Shown here one piece after another: positions 8,931 to 17,932 of a stretch of 64,000 nucleotides of DNA. Position 1 is the stretch's first letter. Each line of letters starts with the position of its first letter. Position numbers and translations under genes: made by a program. The notes beneath the pieces are model-generated. The model had not been told where the DNA came from, searched no databases, and was given only the letters and a program-made list of their open reading frames with translations. This DNA comes from Clostridiales bacterium UBA4039 (GTDB lineage Bacteria > Bacillota > Clostridia > Lachnospirales > Vallitaleaceae): NCBI GenBank assembly GCA_002382805.1, contig DGAD01000031.1, forward strand, positions 1-64,000. The letters run 5' to 3'.

Positions 8931-8984
8931 AAAAAGGGAGCTGAGCGTCAGCAAATTTCATTTGTTAACGAACAGCCCCTTTTA
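8931..8984. repeat. Second full copy of the hairpin repeat, terminator
   Basis: It starts AAAAAGGGAGCTGAGCGTCAGC, close to the copy at 2313-2369; the right arm reads GTTAACGAACAGCCCCTTTT. It lies between the convergent receiver-like gene and the membrane protein gene, as the first copy lies between two convergent genes. Confidence 0.78.
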
Positions 8985-8998
8985 TTATTTTTAGAATA

Positions 8999-9400
8999 TT
9001 AATATAAGGAACTCATATTGTTTAGTGCATATGCGATATATAGTAAAATACTTAGTGTCGATACAATAAGTGAAATGACGAGTGAAATACTGATGTGATC
9101 AGTTTTTCGTTTTAAGCGTCGTGTATTGATGATTAATGAAAGTAAAGAAAAGAAAAAGAGTACAACAGCGACGATAAAAGAAATAACCATCATCTGTTCA
9201 TCCCATACGGTTCGCCTGGATACATCAAAGAGACGATCAAAAAAAGTGGTTTGTTCCGGACGAGCCATGTCAGTGATTAGAAAAAAGGTGCCCAATAGAA
9301 GCCAAACGACAAAACTTGATACACGAATCCAGTAAACAAGGAAATCAGGGCCAATACGTTTTTCATAGAAATTAGACCTATGGCTATCCATCATAGTCAT
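8999..9400 (-). CDS. Small membrane protein of unknown function
   Basis: 133 residues, started at MTMMDSH because AAAGGAGGG lies 6 bases upstream; the upstream in-frame ATG has no RBS. Three hydrophobic segments (about residues 25-45, 70-95 and 105-125) are separated by a charged stretch. I recognise no family. It is convergent with the receiver-like gene. Confidence 0.6.
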   Translation of the reverse strand: MTMMDSHRSNFYEKRIGPDFLVYWIRVSSFVVWLLLGTFFLITDMARPEQTTFFDRLFDVSRRTVWDEQMMVISFIVAVVLFFFSLLSLIINTRRLKRKTDHISISLVISLIVSTLSILLYIAYALNNMSSLY

Positions 9401-9523
9401 GACAAACCCTCCTTTAAAATAAAAACAATCTATGAACATATTATATCATAATTGTGAACAAAATAAAAGATAATATTAAGTGCGCTATAACGCACAAAAA
9501 TTGTGAAAAAGTGTTTTTTATCA

Positions 9524-9552
9524 TTGTAAGTTCATTGTATATCTGATATAAT
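9524..9552 (+). promoter_or_regulatory. ilvE promoter
   Basis: -35 TTGTAA (9524-9529), 17-base spacer, -10 TATAAT (9547-9552). A 5-bp dyad, GTGCG...CGCAC (9480-9495), lies upstream. Confidence 0.65.
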
Positions 9553-9584
9553 GTCTGCAATGAAAGTGATTAAGGAGGTATACA

Positions 9585-10646
9585 GTGAATATTCAAGTGA
9601 CTAGAGCAGACAAATTAAAAGAAAAACCCTCTTCAAGTAATCTCGGGTTTGGTAATGTTTTTACGGATCATATGTTTATTATGGATTATACAGAAGGACA
9701 AGGATGGCATGATGCCCGTATTGTACCTTATCAGCCACTAACACTAGATCCGGCAACGATGGTCTTTCATTATGGGCAAGAAATGTTTGAAGGGCTTAAG
9801 GCTTATAAAAATCCGGAAGGAGATATACTGCTGTTTCGACCAGAGAAAAATGCGGACCGTTTAAATATTACAAATGACCGTATCTGTATGCCGCAATTAC
9901 CAGTAGAAGATTTTATCGAAGCAGTCAAGGCTGTTGTTGATATAGACCGAGGATGGATTCCAGAAGGGCTTGGCAATGCTTTATATATTCGTCCTTTTAT
10001 CATTGCGACAGACCCCTTTTTAGGGGTACGTCCATCGTTGACATATAAATTTATGATTATATTATCTCCGGTAGGTCCATATTATAAAGAGGGGATTAAT
10101 CCTGTTAAGATATGGGTTGAACAAGAATATGTACGAGCAGTACCAGGAGGAATCGGATTTGCCAAAACAGGCGGAAATTATGTTGCAAGTATCAAGGCAC
10201 AAGCCAATGCTAAAAACAGAGGTTATGCCCAAGTACTTTGGTTAGATGGTATTGAGCGTAAGTATATTGAAGAAGTAGGAACAATGAATGTGTTCTTCAA
10301 GATTGATGGACGGGTCATTACCCCTAGTTTAACAGGAAGTATTTTGGCTGGAGTGACTAGAGACACAGTTATAGAGTTATTAAAAATGTGGAATATTCCT
10401 GTTTCAGAAGAGCGTATCACTATTGAAGAGCTGATAGAGTACGGAAAAAAAGGCCTTCTTGAAGAGGCCTTTGGGACTGGAACCGCAGCCGTTATATCAC
10501 CGATTGGTGAATTTAGATATAACGATCAGGTCGTTGTTGTTCATGATGGGATTATTGGAGAATTGTCTCAAAGAATCTACGAAGAATTAACCAGTATACA
10601 AATGGGAAAAATCGAAGATGCATTTGGCTGGACAATAAAGATTTGA
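9585..10646 (+). CDS. ilvE: Branched-chain amino acid aminotransferase
   Basis: A complete 353-residue fold-type IV PLP enzyme that interconverts Leu, Ile and Val with their keto acids using glutamate. The PLP-binding Lys194 lies in AKTGGNY, and the EVGTMN motif follows the expected spacing. It starts with GTG behind AAGGAGG. It is a single gene with its own promoter. CodY, encoded in this window, is a likely regulator by family knowledge, but I found only a poor match to its binding motif. Confidence 0.95.
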   Translation: MNIQVTRADKLKEKPSSSNLGFGNVFTDHMFIMDYTEGQGWHDARIVPYQPLTLDPATMVFHYGQEMFEGLKAYKNPEGDILLFRPEKNADRLNITNDRICMPQLPVEDFIEAVKAVVDIDRGWIPEGLGNALYIRPFIIATDPFLGVRPSLTYKFMIILSPVGPYYKEGINPVKIWVEQEYVRAVPGGIGFAKTGGNYVASIKAQANAKNRGYAQVLWLDGIERKYIEEVGTMNVFFKIDGRVITPSLTGSILAGVTRDTVIELLKMWNIPVSEERITIEELIEYGKKGLLEEAFGTGTAAVISPIGEFRYNDQVVVVHDGIIGELSQRIYEELTSIQMGKIEDAFGWTIKI

Positions 10647-10680
10647 TAGAGAGGTAAAGTGTAGGAACTACGTGTGAAAA

Positions 10681-10842
10681 GTATCCGTATAAAAAGTGCA
10701 CCGACATTGACGTTTGAAAAGACAAGATATTAATTAGATTATTAGGGTATAGGGTATTAATTGTAAGATGATAAAAGATTTGGATTTTTTTGAAGTAGTA
10801 TAGAATTAAAATAAGAAATCGGTACACTTTTTATACGGATAC
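10681..10842. repeat. Inverted repeat pair (24 bp arms) next to the transposase-like gene
   Basis: The left arm (10681-10704) and right arm (10819-10842) are reverse complements with one mismatch in 24, enclosing 114 bp of AT-rich DNA. The right arm ends 6 bases before the stop codon of the REP-associated transposase-like gene. The arrangement resembles the paired REP or REPIN substrates found beside such genes. No other copy is visible in the window. Confidence 0.7.
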
Positions 10843-10848
10843 GAAAAA

Positions 10849-11640
10849 TCATATATTTCTGGTGCGAATAACGCGTCCTACGATATGGCGACTTAGATTT
10901 AATAGGTCGCCTATTTCTTTTTGGGTCAGTTCAGACTCTTGATAAATTCTTCGAATCAGATGGTTGCGTATAGGATTTGCTTCTTGAAGTTTATCATAGG
11001 ATAGTTGATAAGTTTCTAATTCCTCCTTTAAAATTTCTTTGGCTTTATGTACACGATGGTACAAGTGGTCTTTTATATCAAAATTAACAGTTTCATCCAT
11101 TTCATGATGAATGCTGCTTAAAAGTCGGCTGGCTTTTACAGCGTCATTTTTATCAAAAAAATCATAGATAAAATTCTTATGAATCATAGATAAACGGGAC
11201 GGATCAAGATAATCTTGATAACTAGAATATGGATAACTTAATCCAGCGCATAATCCAAGACGCTTTGGCTTTTGGTGAATAAACCGCAAACGGCAAATGA
11301 GTTCTTTTCTTAAGTGAATGCTTTCGCTTTGATAACGGCCTGAAAACACAATACCATGGGATGCATATTTTTTTTGATAATATTTTGCGTAGAGTGAAGA
11401 AGTCGTTCTAAGTATTATTGGCAAAGAGTTCTTTGTCGTTTCTTCAATAAGAAGATGAATATGATCTTCGACTAAGCAATATGCATATAAATGAAAAGCG
11501 TATTGTCGTTGTTTTCCAGCAAGTATCTTTAGAAAAGCTTGATAGTCAGAGTCATTTCGAAAAAGGGATTGGTTTTCTGGTGCCTTAAGTAATATGTGAT
11601 AAAATTTACTTGATGAGTAGTAGCTTGTTCGACGTGCCAT
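10849..11640 (-). CDS. REP-associated tyrosine transposase-like protein with Phe at the nucleophile position
   Basis: 263 residues. The first 145 form a Y1 (HUH) transposase domain: the metal-binding HUH is H60-I-H62 in VEDHIHLL, and RLRFIHQKPKR aligns with the motif that in this family holds the catalytic tyrosine (YIHxNPV). That tyrosine is Phe120 here. A C-terminal helix-turn-helix (about residues 230-263) fits the family version with an added DNA-binding domain. RBS AGGAGG. The substitution suggests it no longer cuts DNA as a standard enzyme, while the HUH site and reading frame are kept. Confidence 0.75.
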   Translation of the reverse strand: MARRTSYYSSSKFYHILLKAPENQSLFRNDSDYQAFLKILAGKQRQYAFHLYAYCLVEDHIHLLIEETTKNSLPIILRTTSSLYAKYYQKKYASHGIVFSGRYQSESIHLRKELICRLRFIHQKPKRLGLCAGLSYPYSSYQDYLDPSRLSMIHKNFIYDFFDKNDAVKASRLLSSIHHEMDETVNFDIKDHLYHRVHKAKEILKEELETYQLSYDKLQEANPIRNHLIRRIYQESELTQKEIGDLLNLSRHIVGRVIRTRNI

Positions 11641-11735
11641 ATCGTCCTCCTGTACGTAGTTTTTTTGTTGCGATGAATGTATTATATTACATCTAAAAAA
11701 GCTTTTGGTCAGCTCGCAGCAGACAATGAAAAATT

Positions 11736-11764
11736 TTGTTGCTAAATCAAAAAAGCTATATTAT
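11736..11764 (+). promoter_or_regulatory. Probable promoter of the nucleotidyltransferase gene
   Basis: -35 TTGTTG (11736-11741), 17-base spacer, -10 TATTAT (11759-11764). Confidence 0.4.
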
Positions 11765-11833
11765 AATTGGCATATAAATCATAGAGATTCTTTTGATTTA
11801 AAAAACTTGTAAAACATGCATTTGGAGGTTGTT

Positions 11834-12337
11834 ATGTTAAAGAGTAATAAGAATCATTTTGTGCCTGAATTTGACAAACCAAAACACGCGATGAAAAATT
11901 TTGGCGGGTATGATGAGTATGATCCGATGTCTGAATTGGATCCGATTGAACTGGGGTTAGAGAGAATAGAAGTAATTAAGCAGTGGCTTGTAAAGGAGAA
12001 TCGAATTTTAGGTGCATTATTGATTGGCTCTTATGCAAGAAGTGAACAAAGAGAAGACTCAGATATTGACTTGATTTTTATTGTGGAAAACATTGATGAG
12101 TGGATTGATACTCCCCAATGGGTAAAACGTTTTGGCCCTGTAATGAGTCAAACCGACGAGGTTTATGAAGATATTAAGGCCTTACGTGTATACTATAAGG
12201 ATAATGTTGAAATCGAATTTGGATTTACAAGTAAAGCGTGGCTGGACAAACCTTTTAAGGAAACCACAAAAGAAGCTCTTGATGGAGGATATGTAATACT
12301 TTCAAATAAACGACATCTTTTAGATGATTTGGGTTGA
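11834..12337 (+). CDS. Nucleotidyltransferase-domain protein (MNT/aminoglycoside adenylyltransferase-like)
   Basis: 167 residues. The start is set at MLKSNKN because GGAGG precedes it by 5 bases; the ATG 18 bases upstream comes before the RBS. The polymerase-beta-type signature GSYARSEQREDSDIDL (about residues 65-80) supplies the paired Asp ligands, and IEFGF probably the third acidic residue. The protein ends soon after, so it has no adenylyltransferase C-terminal domain. No HEPN partner gene is adjacent, so a toxin-antitoxin role is not supported. The substrate is unknown. Confidence 0.7.
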   Translation: MLKSNKNHFVPEFDKPKHAMKNFGGYDEYDPMSELDPIELGLERIEVIKQWLVKENRILGALLIGSYARSEQREDSDIDLIFIVENIDEWIDTPQWVKRFGPVMSQTDEVYEDIKALRVYYKDNVEIEFGFTSKAWLDKPFKETTKEALDGGYVILSNKRHLLDDLG

Positions 12338-12386
12338 TTTTTATCAACAGATACTTTATAATGCAACTTATCATAATTGAATAGTT

Positions 12387-12454
12387 CTCGTATAAATTTG
12401 ACAATATGGGTCAAACGTTTCTACAAACTACCGTAAATAGTTATAGGCTACGAG
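12387..12454 (+). ncRNA. Guanine-class purine riboswitch aptamer
   Basis: P1 pairs CTCGTA with TACGAG. P2 (TTTGAC/GTCAAA) is capped by loop AATATGG. The core GTTTCTAC joins P2 to P3, and the P3 loop is CCGTAAA, complementary in kissing contacts to the P2 loop as in known aptamers. The base in J3/1 that recognises the ligand (GGCTA just before the P1 3' strand) is C, which specifies guanine or hypoxanthine over adenine. It lies ahead of xpt. Confidence 0.95.
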
Positions 12455-12493
12455 TTTAATTCTTACACGCAAACTATTTGCGTCTAGAAGAGG

Positions 12494-12522
12494 GCTCTGC
12501 TATATATTAGTAGAGCTTTTTT
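12494..12522 (+). terminator. Riboswitch expression-platform terminator
   Basis: GCTCTGCTA pairs with TAGTAGAGC (one G-U pair), followed by TTTTTT. It lies between the aptamer and the xpt RBS, so it fits transcription termination when guanine is bound. Confidence 0.85.
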
Positions 12523-12543
12523 ATCTTTTTAAGGAGAAAGTCA

Positions 12544-13113
12544 ATGAAATTATTACATGAACGTATTAAACAAAATGGTTCGGTTGTATCAGAAGAAATA
12601 CTCAAAGTAGATTCATTTTTAAATCATCAAATCGATGCAAATCTTATGATGGAAATGGGAAAAGAATTCAAACGACGGTTTGAGGATGAAAAAATTACAA
12701 AAATTGTTACGATAGAGGCATCTGGAATTGCTATTGCAGCATTGGCTGCCTTATCCTTTCAAGTTCCCGTTGTTTTTGCAAAAAAAACACAAAGCCGGAA
12801 TTTGGATGCGCAAGTCTATACCTATCCAGTATATTCATTTACCAAGCAGCAAACCTATGATATTCATATATCAAAAAAATATATTCAATCGACAGATCGT
12901 GTACTTATTTTGGACGATTTTTTAGCTAATGGGCAAGCTGTTGAAGGGCTTATACAGCTTGTAAATCAGGGTGGCGGTGAAGTTGCCGGTGTTGGCATTG
13001 TTATTGAGAAAGGGTTTCAACCAGGCGGAAAAACTCTCCGTGATCAAGGTGTTCGTGTAGAATCCCTTGCGATTATTGACCGTATGAAAGATGGAGAAAT
13101 CCATTTTTTATAG
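12544..13113 (+). CDS. xpt: Xanthine phosphoribosyltransferase
   Basis: A complete 189-residue purine phosphoribosyltransferase that makes XMP from xanthine and PRPP. The PRPP loop VLILDDFLANGQA lies at about residues 119-131, and the N-terminal MKLLHERI is typical of Xpt. RBS AAGGAG is 7 bases before the ATG. It is the first gene after the guanine riboswitch, with the BMP-type nucleoside importer starting 55 bases downstream. Confidence 0.96.
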   Translation: MKLLHERIKQNGSVVSEEILKVDSFLNHQIDANLMMEMGKEFKRRFEDEKITKIVTIEASGIAIAALAALSFQVPVVFAKKTQSRNLDAQVYTYPVYSFTKQQTYDIHISKKYIQSTDRVLILDDFLANGQAVEGLIQLVNQGGGEVAGVGIVIEKGFQPGGKTLRDQGVRVESLAIIDRMKDGEIHFL

Positions 13114-13168
13114 ATGTGTAGGGGTGACCCTATCAAATTATATCTATGTATAAATTCTAGGAGGAATT

Positions 13169-14296
13169 ATGAAAAAAATCACAGCACTATTACTAATGTT
13201 AACAATGGTACTTATGATGAGCGCATGTGGAAACGATGCGCCAGCAGATCAAGCAACAACGGAAACAGGGGCCGGAGCGAATGAAACAGCACAGACAGAA
13301 GATGCAGATGATGCAAGTGATGTAACCGTTGGATTTATTTTAGTTGGACCTGTTGGAGATGGAGGATGGTCATATTCTCACAACGAAGGTCGATTAGCAC
13401 TTGAACAAGAGTTAGGTGTTAAAACACTATATAAAGAGTCTGTACCTGAAAACCAAGAGGTTGAAGGCGAGATTCGAAATATGATCGATCAAGGTGCAAG
13501 TATCATTTTTGCAACAAGTTATGGATATATGAACTACGTGGAAGAATTATCAAAAGAATTTCCAGATGTAACTTTTTTCCACTGCTCTGGATATAAACAA
13601 ACAGATAATATGTCAAACTATTTTGGGCGTATCTATGAAGCAAGATACTTATCAGGTATTGTTGCCGGTTTAACAACAGAAACAAATCATATCGGTTATG
13701 TAGGCGCATTCCCGATTCCAGAAGTTGTTCGTGGAATCAATGCCTTTACTTTAGGGGCACAATCAGTGAACCCGGATGTAGAAGTAGAAGTAGTTTGGAC
13801 ATCAACATGGTATGACCCAGCGATTGAAAAAGAAGCGGCCATTGCATTATTGGATAATGGTGCAGATATTATTGCGCAACATCAAGATACGGCTGGTCCT
13901 CAACAAGCAGCACAAGAGCGTGGCGCATATTCAATTGGATACCATACGGATATGTCTGATGTGGCTCCAAATGCAGTATTGACATCTGTTGTATGGAATT
14001 GGAATGACTTTTATATTGATCGTGTCTCAGAAGTTATTGATGGAACATATGAATCCGAAGCTTACTGGGGTGGAATGGAATCAGGTGTTGTAGGTCTAAC
14101 CGATATCTCTGATTTTGCAGCTGACGGTACACAAGAAGCATTAGATGCAGCTATTGCAGAAGGTGTTCACGTGTTTACAGGTGAGATCAAAGACCAAGAA
14201 GGTAATGTAAAAGTTGCTGAAGGAGAAACATTAACAGATGATGAACTTTTAGGTATGTCATGGTTTGTCGAAGGCGTTAAAGGAAAGATTCAATAA
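13169..14296 (+). CDS. BMP-family nucleoside-binding lipoprotein
   Basis: A 375-residue solute-binding lipoprotein. The lipobox MSAC places the lipidated Cys at residue 20, followed by an Ala/Glu/Thr-rich linker to about residue 50 and a BMP (PnrA/Med-like) domain. In this family the ligand is a purine nucleoside. It is followed by an ATPase and two permeases, making a full importer, and the riboswitch upstream of xpt supports purine uptake. RBS AGGAGG. Confidence 0.92.
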   Translation: MKKITALLLMLTMVLMMSACGNDAPADQATTETGAGANETAQTEDADDASDVTVGFILVGPVGDGGWSYSHNEGRLALEQELGVKTLYKESVPENQEVEGEIRNMIDQGASIIFATSYGYMNYVEELSKEFPDVTFFHCSGYKQTDNMSNYFGRIYEARYLSGIVAGLTTETNHIGYVGAFPIPEVVRGINAFTLGAQSVNPDVEVEVVWTSTWYDPAIEKEAAIALLDNGADIIAQHQDTAGPQQAAQERGAYSIGYHTDMSDVAPNAVLTSVVWNWNDFYIDRVSEVIDGTYESEAYWGGMESGVVGLTDISDFAADGTQEALDAAIAEGVHVFTGEIKDQEGNVKVAEGETLTDDELLGMSWFVEGVKGKIQ

Positions 14297-14334
14297 TTGC
14301 CTTGTTGTTAATTTTATATTAGATTGGAGCCAAT

Positions 14335-15864
14335 ATGCATAAAGATATATTCGTAAAAATGGAAAATATCAGTAAGAGCTTTGGAACGGTACAAGCCAAT
14401 GATGGAGTGAGTTTTGAGGTTCAAAAAGGAGAAATACATGCATTGCTTGGTGAAAATGGTGCGGGAAAGAGCACATTAATGAACATGCTGTCAGGTATCT
14501 ACAAACCTGACAGCGGTTTTATTTATATCCATGGACAGCCGGTCTCTTTTCAAAGCCCCAAAGAGTCGATTCAAAAAGGAATTGGCATGATTCACCAACA
14601 TGTAAAGCTTGTGGACGTGCAGACGGCACGCGACAACATTATTATGGGGTTAAAAAATACGCTTTTCATTAATAAGAAGAAAGTGTCCCATGAACTTAAA
14701 GAAAAAGCAGCACATTTTGGTTTGGCTGTTGATCCCGATAAGAAGATATACAATATGTCTATTGGAGAAAAACAAAATGTTGAGATTTTGAAAGTTCTTT
14801 ACCGAGGTGCAGACATATTAATTATGGATGAACCCACAGCGGTGCTAACACCACAAGAAACCAAAGAGCTGTTTGTCATCATGCGCAAAATGGCACAAGA
14901 AGGCTGTGCTATTATCATTATTACACATAAATTAAATGAAGTTATGGAAATTTCTGACCGTGTAACGGTATTGCGTCATGGACGTACAGTAGGAACGTTG
15001 GAGACGAAAAACACAACGCCTAAAGAAATGACCGATTTAATGGTTGGAGCAGTCACCGATTTATCTATTAAACGTCCTCAGGTAAAAAGAGGAAAACCTG
15101 TCTTAAAAATCAAGGATTTGGTGGCAGAAGACATAGACCATGTACCTGTTCTCAAGAATATTTCATTTGATATATTTGAAGGAGAAATTCTTGGCGTTGC
15201 AGGTGTCTCAGGAAGTGGACAAAAAGAATTATGTGAATCAATAGCCGGATTATATCCTATAAAACAAGGAGAGATTCACTATAAGGATGAAAATATTATT
15301 GGATTGTCTCCACGAGACATTATTCGTCGAGGCATCAGTATGAGCTTTATTCCTGAAGACCGATTAGGGATGGGATTAGTAGCATCAATGGATATGATTG
15401 ATAACTTTTTACTCAAAGAATATCACAATCAAAAAGGACCGTTGATTCATCGGAAAACTGTAGAACCACATTGTGAAGATATGATAAAGCGGCTGGATAT
15501 ACGTACGCCGGGAATTTACCATCCTGTGAAGCAACTTTCAGGGGGGAATATTCAAAAAGTATTGATTGGACGTGAGATTGATACAAATCCACATGTTTTA
15601 ATTACTGCTTATGCTGTACGTGGACTGGATATTGGCGCTTCTCATAATATCTATGATCTTATCAACGAACAAAAAGAAAAAAATGTAGGTATCTTATTTA
15701 TCGGCGAAGACTTAGATGTTCTTATGGAACTATGTGATCGAATCATGGTGTTATGCGAAGGAGAGATTACAGGAATTGTTCATGCTGCAGATGTAACAAA
15801 AGAAGAATTAGGTCTTATGATGGCCGGAGAAAAAATGACGATTAAGGGTGGTGAAGCATCATGA
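14335..15864 (+). CDS. Nucleoside ABC transporter ATPase with two NBDs
   Basis: 509 residues with tandem ATP-binding domains. The first has Walker A GENGAGKST, the LSGGQ-equivalent MSIGEKQ and Walker B ILIMDE. In the second, the Walker A is degenerate (GVSGSGQK) and the Walker B region reads VLITAYAVRGLD, as is usual for NupO/RbsA-like proteins, where that site is mainly structural. It partners the two permeases that follow; its stop overlaps the next start (ATGA). Confidence 0.93.
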   Translation: MHKDIFVKMENISKSFGTVQANDGVSFEVQKGEIHALLGENGAGKSTLMNMLSGIYKPDSGFIYIHGQPVSFQSPKESIQKGIGMIHQHVKLVDVQTARDNIIMGLKNTLFINKKKVSHELKEKAAHFGLAVDPDKKIYNMSIGEKQNVEILKVLYRGADILIMDEPTAVLTPQETKELFVIMRKMAQEGCAIIIITHKLNEVMEISDRVTVLRHGRTVGTLETKNTTPKEMTDLMVGAVTDLSIKRPQVKRGKPVLKIKDLVAEDIDHVPVLKNISFDIFEGEILGVAGVSGSGQKELCESIAGLYPIKQGEIHYKDENIIGLSPRDIIRRGISMSFIPEDRLGMGLVASMDMIDNFLLKEYHNQKGPLIHRKTVEPHCEDMIKRLDIRTPGIYHPVKQLSGGNIQKVLIGREIDTNPHVLITAYAVRGLDIGASHNIYDLINEQKEKNVGILFIGEDLDVLMELCDRIMVLCEGEITGIVHAADVTKEELGLMMAGEKMTIKGGEAS

Positions 15865-16919
15865 GAATGATTCAAAGAACGAATATATCTAAGAAAAAAG
15901 TTATTATGATTCGTGTAGTTTCGATTCTTTTATCACTGCTGACAGCGTCTTTGTTTTTACAATTTATGGGGCATAATCCTATTGAGGTCTTTGTATCCTT
16001 GGCTATCGGAGCTTATGGATCGGCATATCGACTAAGAGAAACGTTAACGACAGCTATACCCCTTGTAGTGACATCCATAGGGATTATGATTGCCTTTAAA
16101 ATGAAGTTTTGGAATATCGGTGGTGAAGGTCAAATTCTCATGGGAGCTTTTGCGGCAAGCTACATTGCACTTAATTTTAGTACGCTTCCAAAACCTATAT
16201 TGCTAATGCTCATGTTTATGGCAGGTTTTATTGGTGGTGGCTTATGGGCCCTTATTCCGGCGCTGTTAAAAGTCCACTTAGGTACGAATGAAACAATTAT
16301 TACCCTTATGCTTAATTATGTTGCCATTAAATGGATTACATATTTACAATATGGTCCTTGGAAAGACCCAAATGGTATGGGGTTTCCACAGATTGCAACA
16401 TTTGATCAAAATGCGCTCTTACCAAAGGTTTTTGGGATACATATCGGTTGGATTATTGCAATTATCATTGTTGTGATTGTATCGTTTATTTTAGCTAAAA
16501 CCAAAAAGGGGTTTGAAATTAGTGTCATTGGTGAAAGTATTGATACAGCAAGATATGCGGGAATGAATGTAAAGCATGTCATTGTATTGGCAATTATATT
16601 AAGTGGCGGGATTTGCGGTATTGTTGGCATGATGGAAGCGTCAGGGGTGAATCGAACCTTATCAAGTAATGTTTCAGCAGGATATGGGTTTACGGCAATT
16701 ATTACAACATGGTTGTCGGGTCTTAAAGCATCTATTATTATTCCTGTTTCTATCTTGTTTGCCGGATTGATTAAAGGCGGAAGTTTTATTCAGACAGCCT
16801 ATGGAATTCCCCAATCGGCTTCGGATGTGCTTCAGGCACTGATCCTATTTTTTATTATTGGAAGCGAATTCTTTGTACAATATCGGTTGGTGCGAAATAC
16901 CGTGAAGGAGGCACTATAA
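15861..16919 (+). CDS. Nucleoside ABC transporter permease 1
   Basis: 352 residues with about nine hydrophobic helices, of the BPD_transp_2 family (NupP-like). The conserved motif KFWNIGGEGQILMGAF lies at about residues 77-92. It forms the channel with the next permease. The start overlaps the ATPase stop by 4 bases. Confidence 0.93.
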   Translation: MRMIQRTNISKKKVIMIRVVSILLSLLTASLFLQFMGHNPIEVFVSLAIGAYGSAYRLRETLTTAIPLVVTSIGIMIAFKMKFWNIGGEGQILMGAFAASYIALNFSTLPKPILLMLMFMAGFIGGGLWALIPALLKVHLGTNETIITLMLNYVAIKWITYLQYGPWKDPNGMGFPQIATFDQNALLPKVFGIHIGWIIAIIIVVIVSFILAKTKKGFEISVIGESIDTARYAGMNVKHVIVLAIILSGGICGIVGMMEASGVNRTLSSNVSAGYGFTAIITTWLSGLKASIIIPVSILFAGLIKGGSFIQTAYGIPQSASDVLQALILFFIIGSEFFVQYRLVRNTVKEAL

Positions 16920-16920
16920 T

Positions 16921-17844
16921 ATGAATACAAGTTTTTTAGTCGCGGCAGTCATTGCTTCGACACCACTTTTATTAGCAACATTAGGTGAACTACTTACAGA
17001 AAAAGCGGGACATCTTAATCTTGGTGTTGAGGGAATGATGCTTCTTGGAGCAGTAGCAGGATTTGCTACCGGATTTTATACAAATAATCCTTTACTTATG
17101 CTTTTAGGTGCTGGGGCAGCGGGCGGCTTAGGTGGCTTGATTTTTGGTTTTTTAACCATCACCCTAAGAGCTAATCATACAGTATCTGGCTTGACATTGA
17201 CAATTTTTGGGACAGGCGTATCAAGTTTTGCCGGAACAACCTTCATCGGACAAAAGATGAGTAGTGAATTTATTGATTCTTTCAAACCGGTACCGATCCC
17301 TCTTTTAAGTAAAATACCTGTAATTGGGCCGATGTTTTTTCAGCAAGACTTTTTTGTGTATTTGGCATTAGCGCTAGCCGTTTTTTTAGGAATCTATTTA
17401 TATCGAACACGATATGGAATCAATTTGATTGCTATTGGTGAAAATCCGGGAGCTGCAGATGCATCCGGAATTAATGTTGACTTATATAAATATGTTCATG
17501 TTGTCGCTGGAGGAGCTTTATGTGGTCTGGGAGGAGCATATCTTGCAACCGTTGATGTTCCTCAATGGCAAGAGCAAATCACAGCAGGACGCGGTTGGAT
17601 TGCTATTGCATTAGTTATTTTTGTGTCATGGAGTCCATATAAAGCGGTTTTTGGAGCACTGCTATTTGGAGGATTAAGTATTGTAGGATTCCGGCTTCAA
17701 CATTTGAATATTTCACAAAACTTATTAGACGCATTACCTTACCTGGTGACGATATTTGTTCTAGTGATTAGCTCGTTTAGACAATCTAAAAAAAATGCAC
17801 CGCCTAAGGCACTAGGTGTTCCATATTTTAGAGAAGAACGTTAA
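16921..17844 (+). CDS. Nucleoside ABC transporter permease 2
   Basis: 307 residues of the same permease family (NupQ-like). The motif LTEKAGHLNLGVEGMMLLGA lies near the N-terminus. It follows its partner after 1 base and is the last gene of the riboswitch-controlled xpt-importer operon. No clear terminator follows. Confidence 0.93.
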   Translation: MNTSFLVAAVIASTPLLLATLGELLTEKAGHLNLGVEGMMLLGAVAGFATGFYTNNPLLMLLGAGAAGGLGGLIFGFLTITLRANHTVSGLTLTIFGTGVSSFAGTTFIGQKMSSEFIDSFKPVPIPLLSKIPVIGPMFFQQDFFVYLALALAVFLGIYLYRTRYGINLIAIGENPGAADASGINVDLYKYVHVVAGGALCGLGGAYLATVDVPQWQEQITAGRGWIAIALVIFVSWSPYKAVFGALLFGGLSIVGFRLQHLNISQNLLDALPYLVTIFVLVISSFRQSKKNAPPKALGVPYFREER

Positions 17845-17932
17845 GGATATTCAAGTAAAATAAATTTTAACTTCACAAATAGGCTAAAATGCGTTATTAT
17901 TAGATGTAGAAATTAACGAAGGGATGTTTAAA

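Noticed and set aside
9496..9515. CodY box in the ilvE promoter region
   Set aside because: The best alignment to the 15-base CodY motif has about five mismatches, too weak to call.
11834..12337. Nucleotidyltransferase as half of an MNT/HEPN toxin-antitoxin pair
   Set aside because: No HEPN-domain gene is adjacent; upstream is the leftward transposase-like gene and downstream is the riboswitch.
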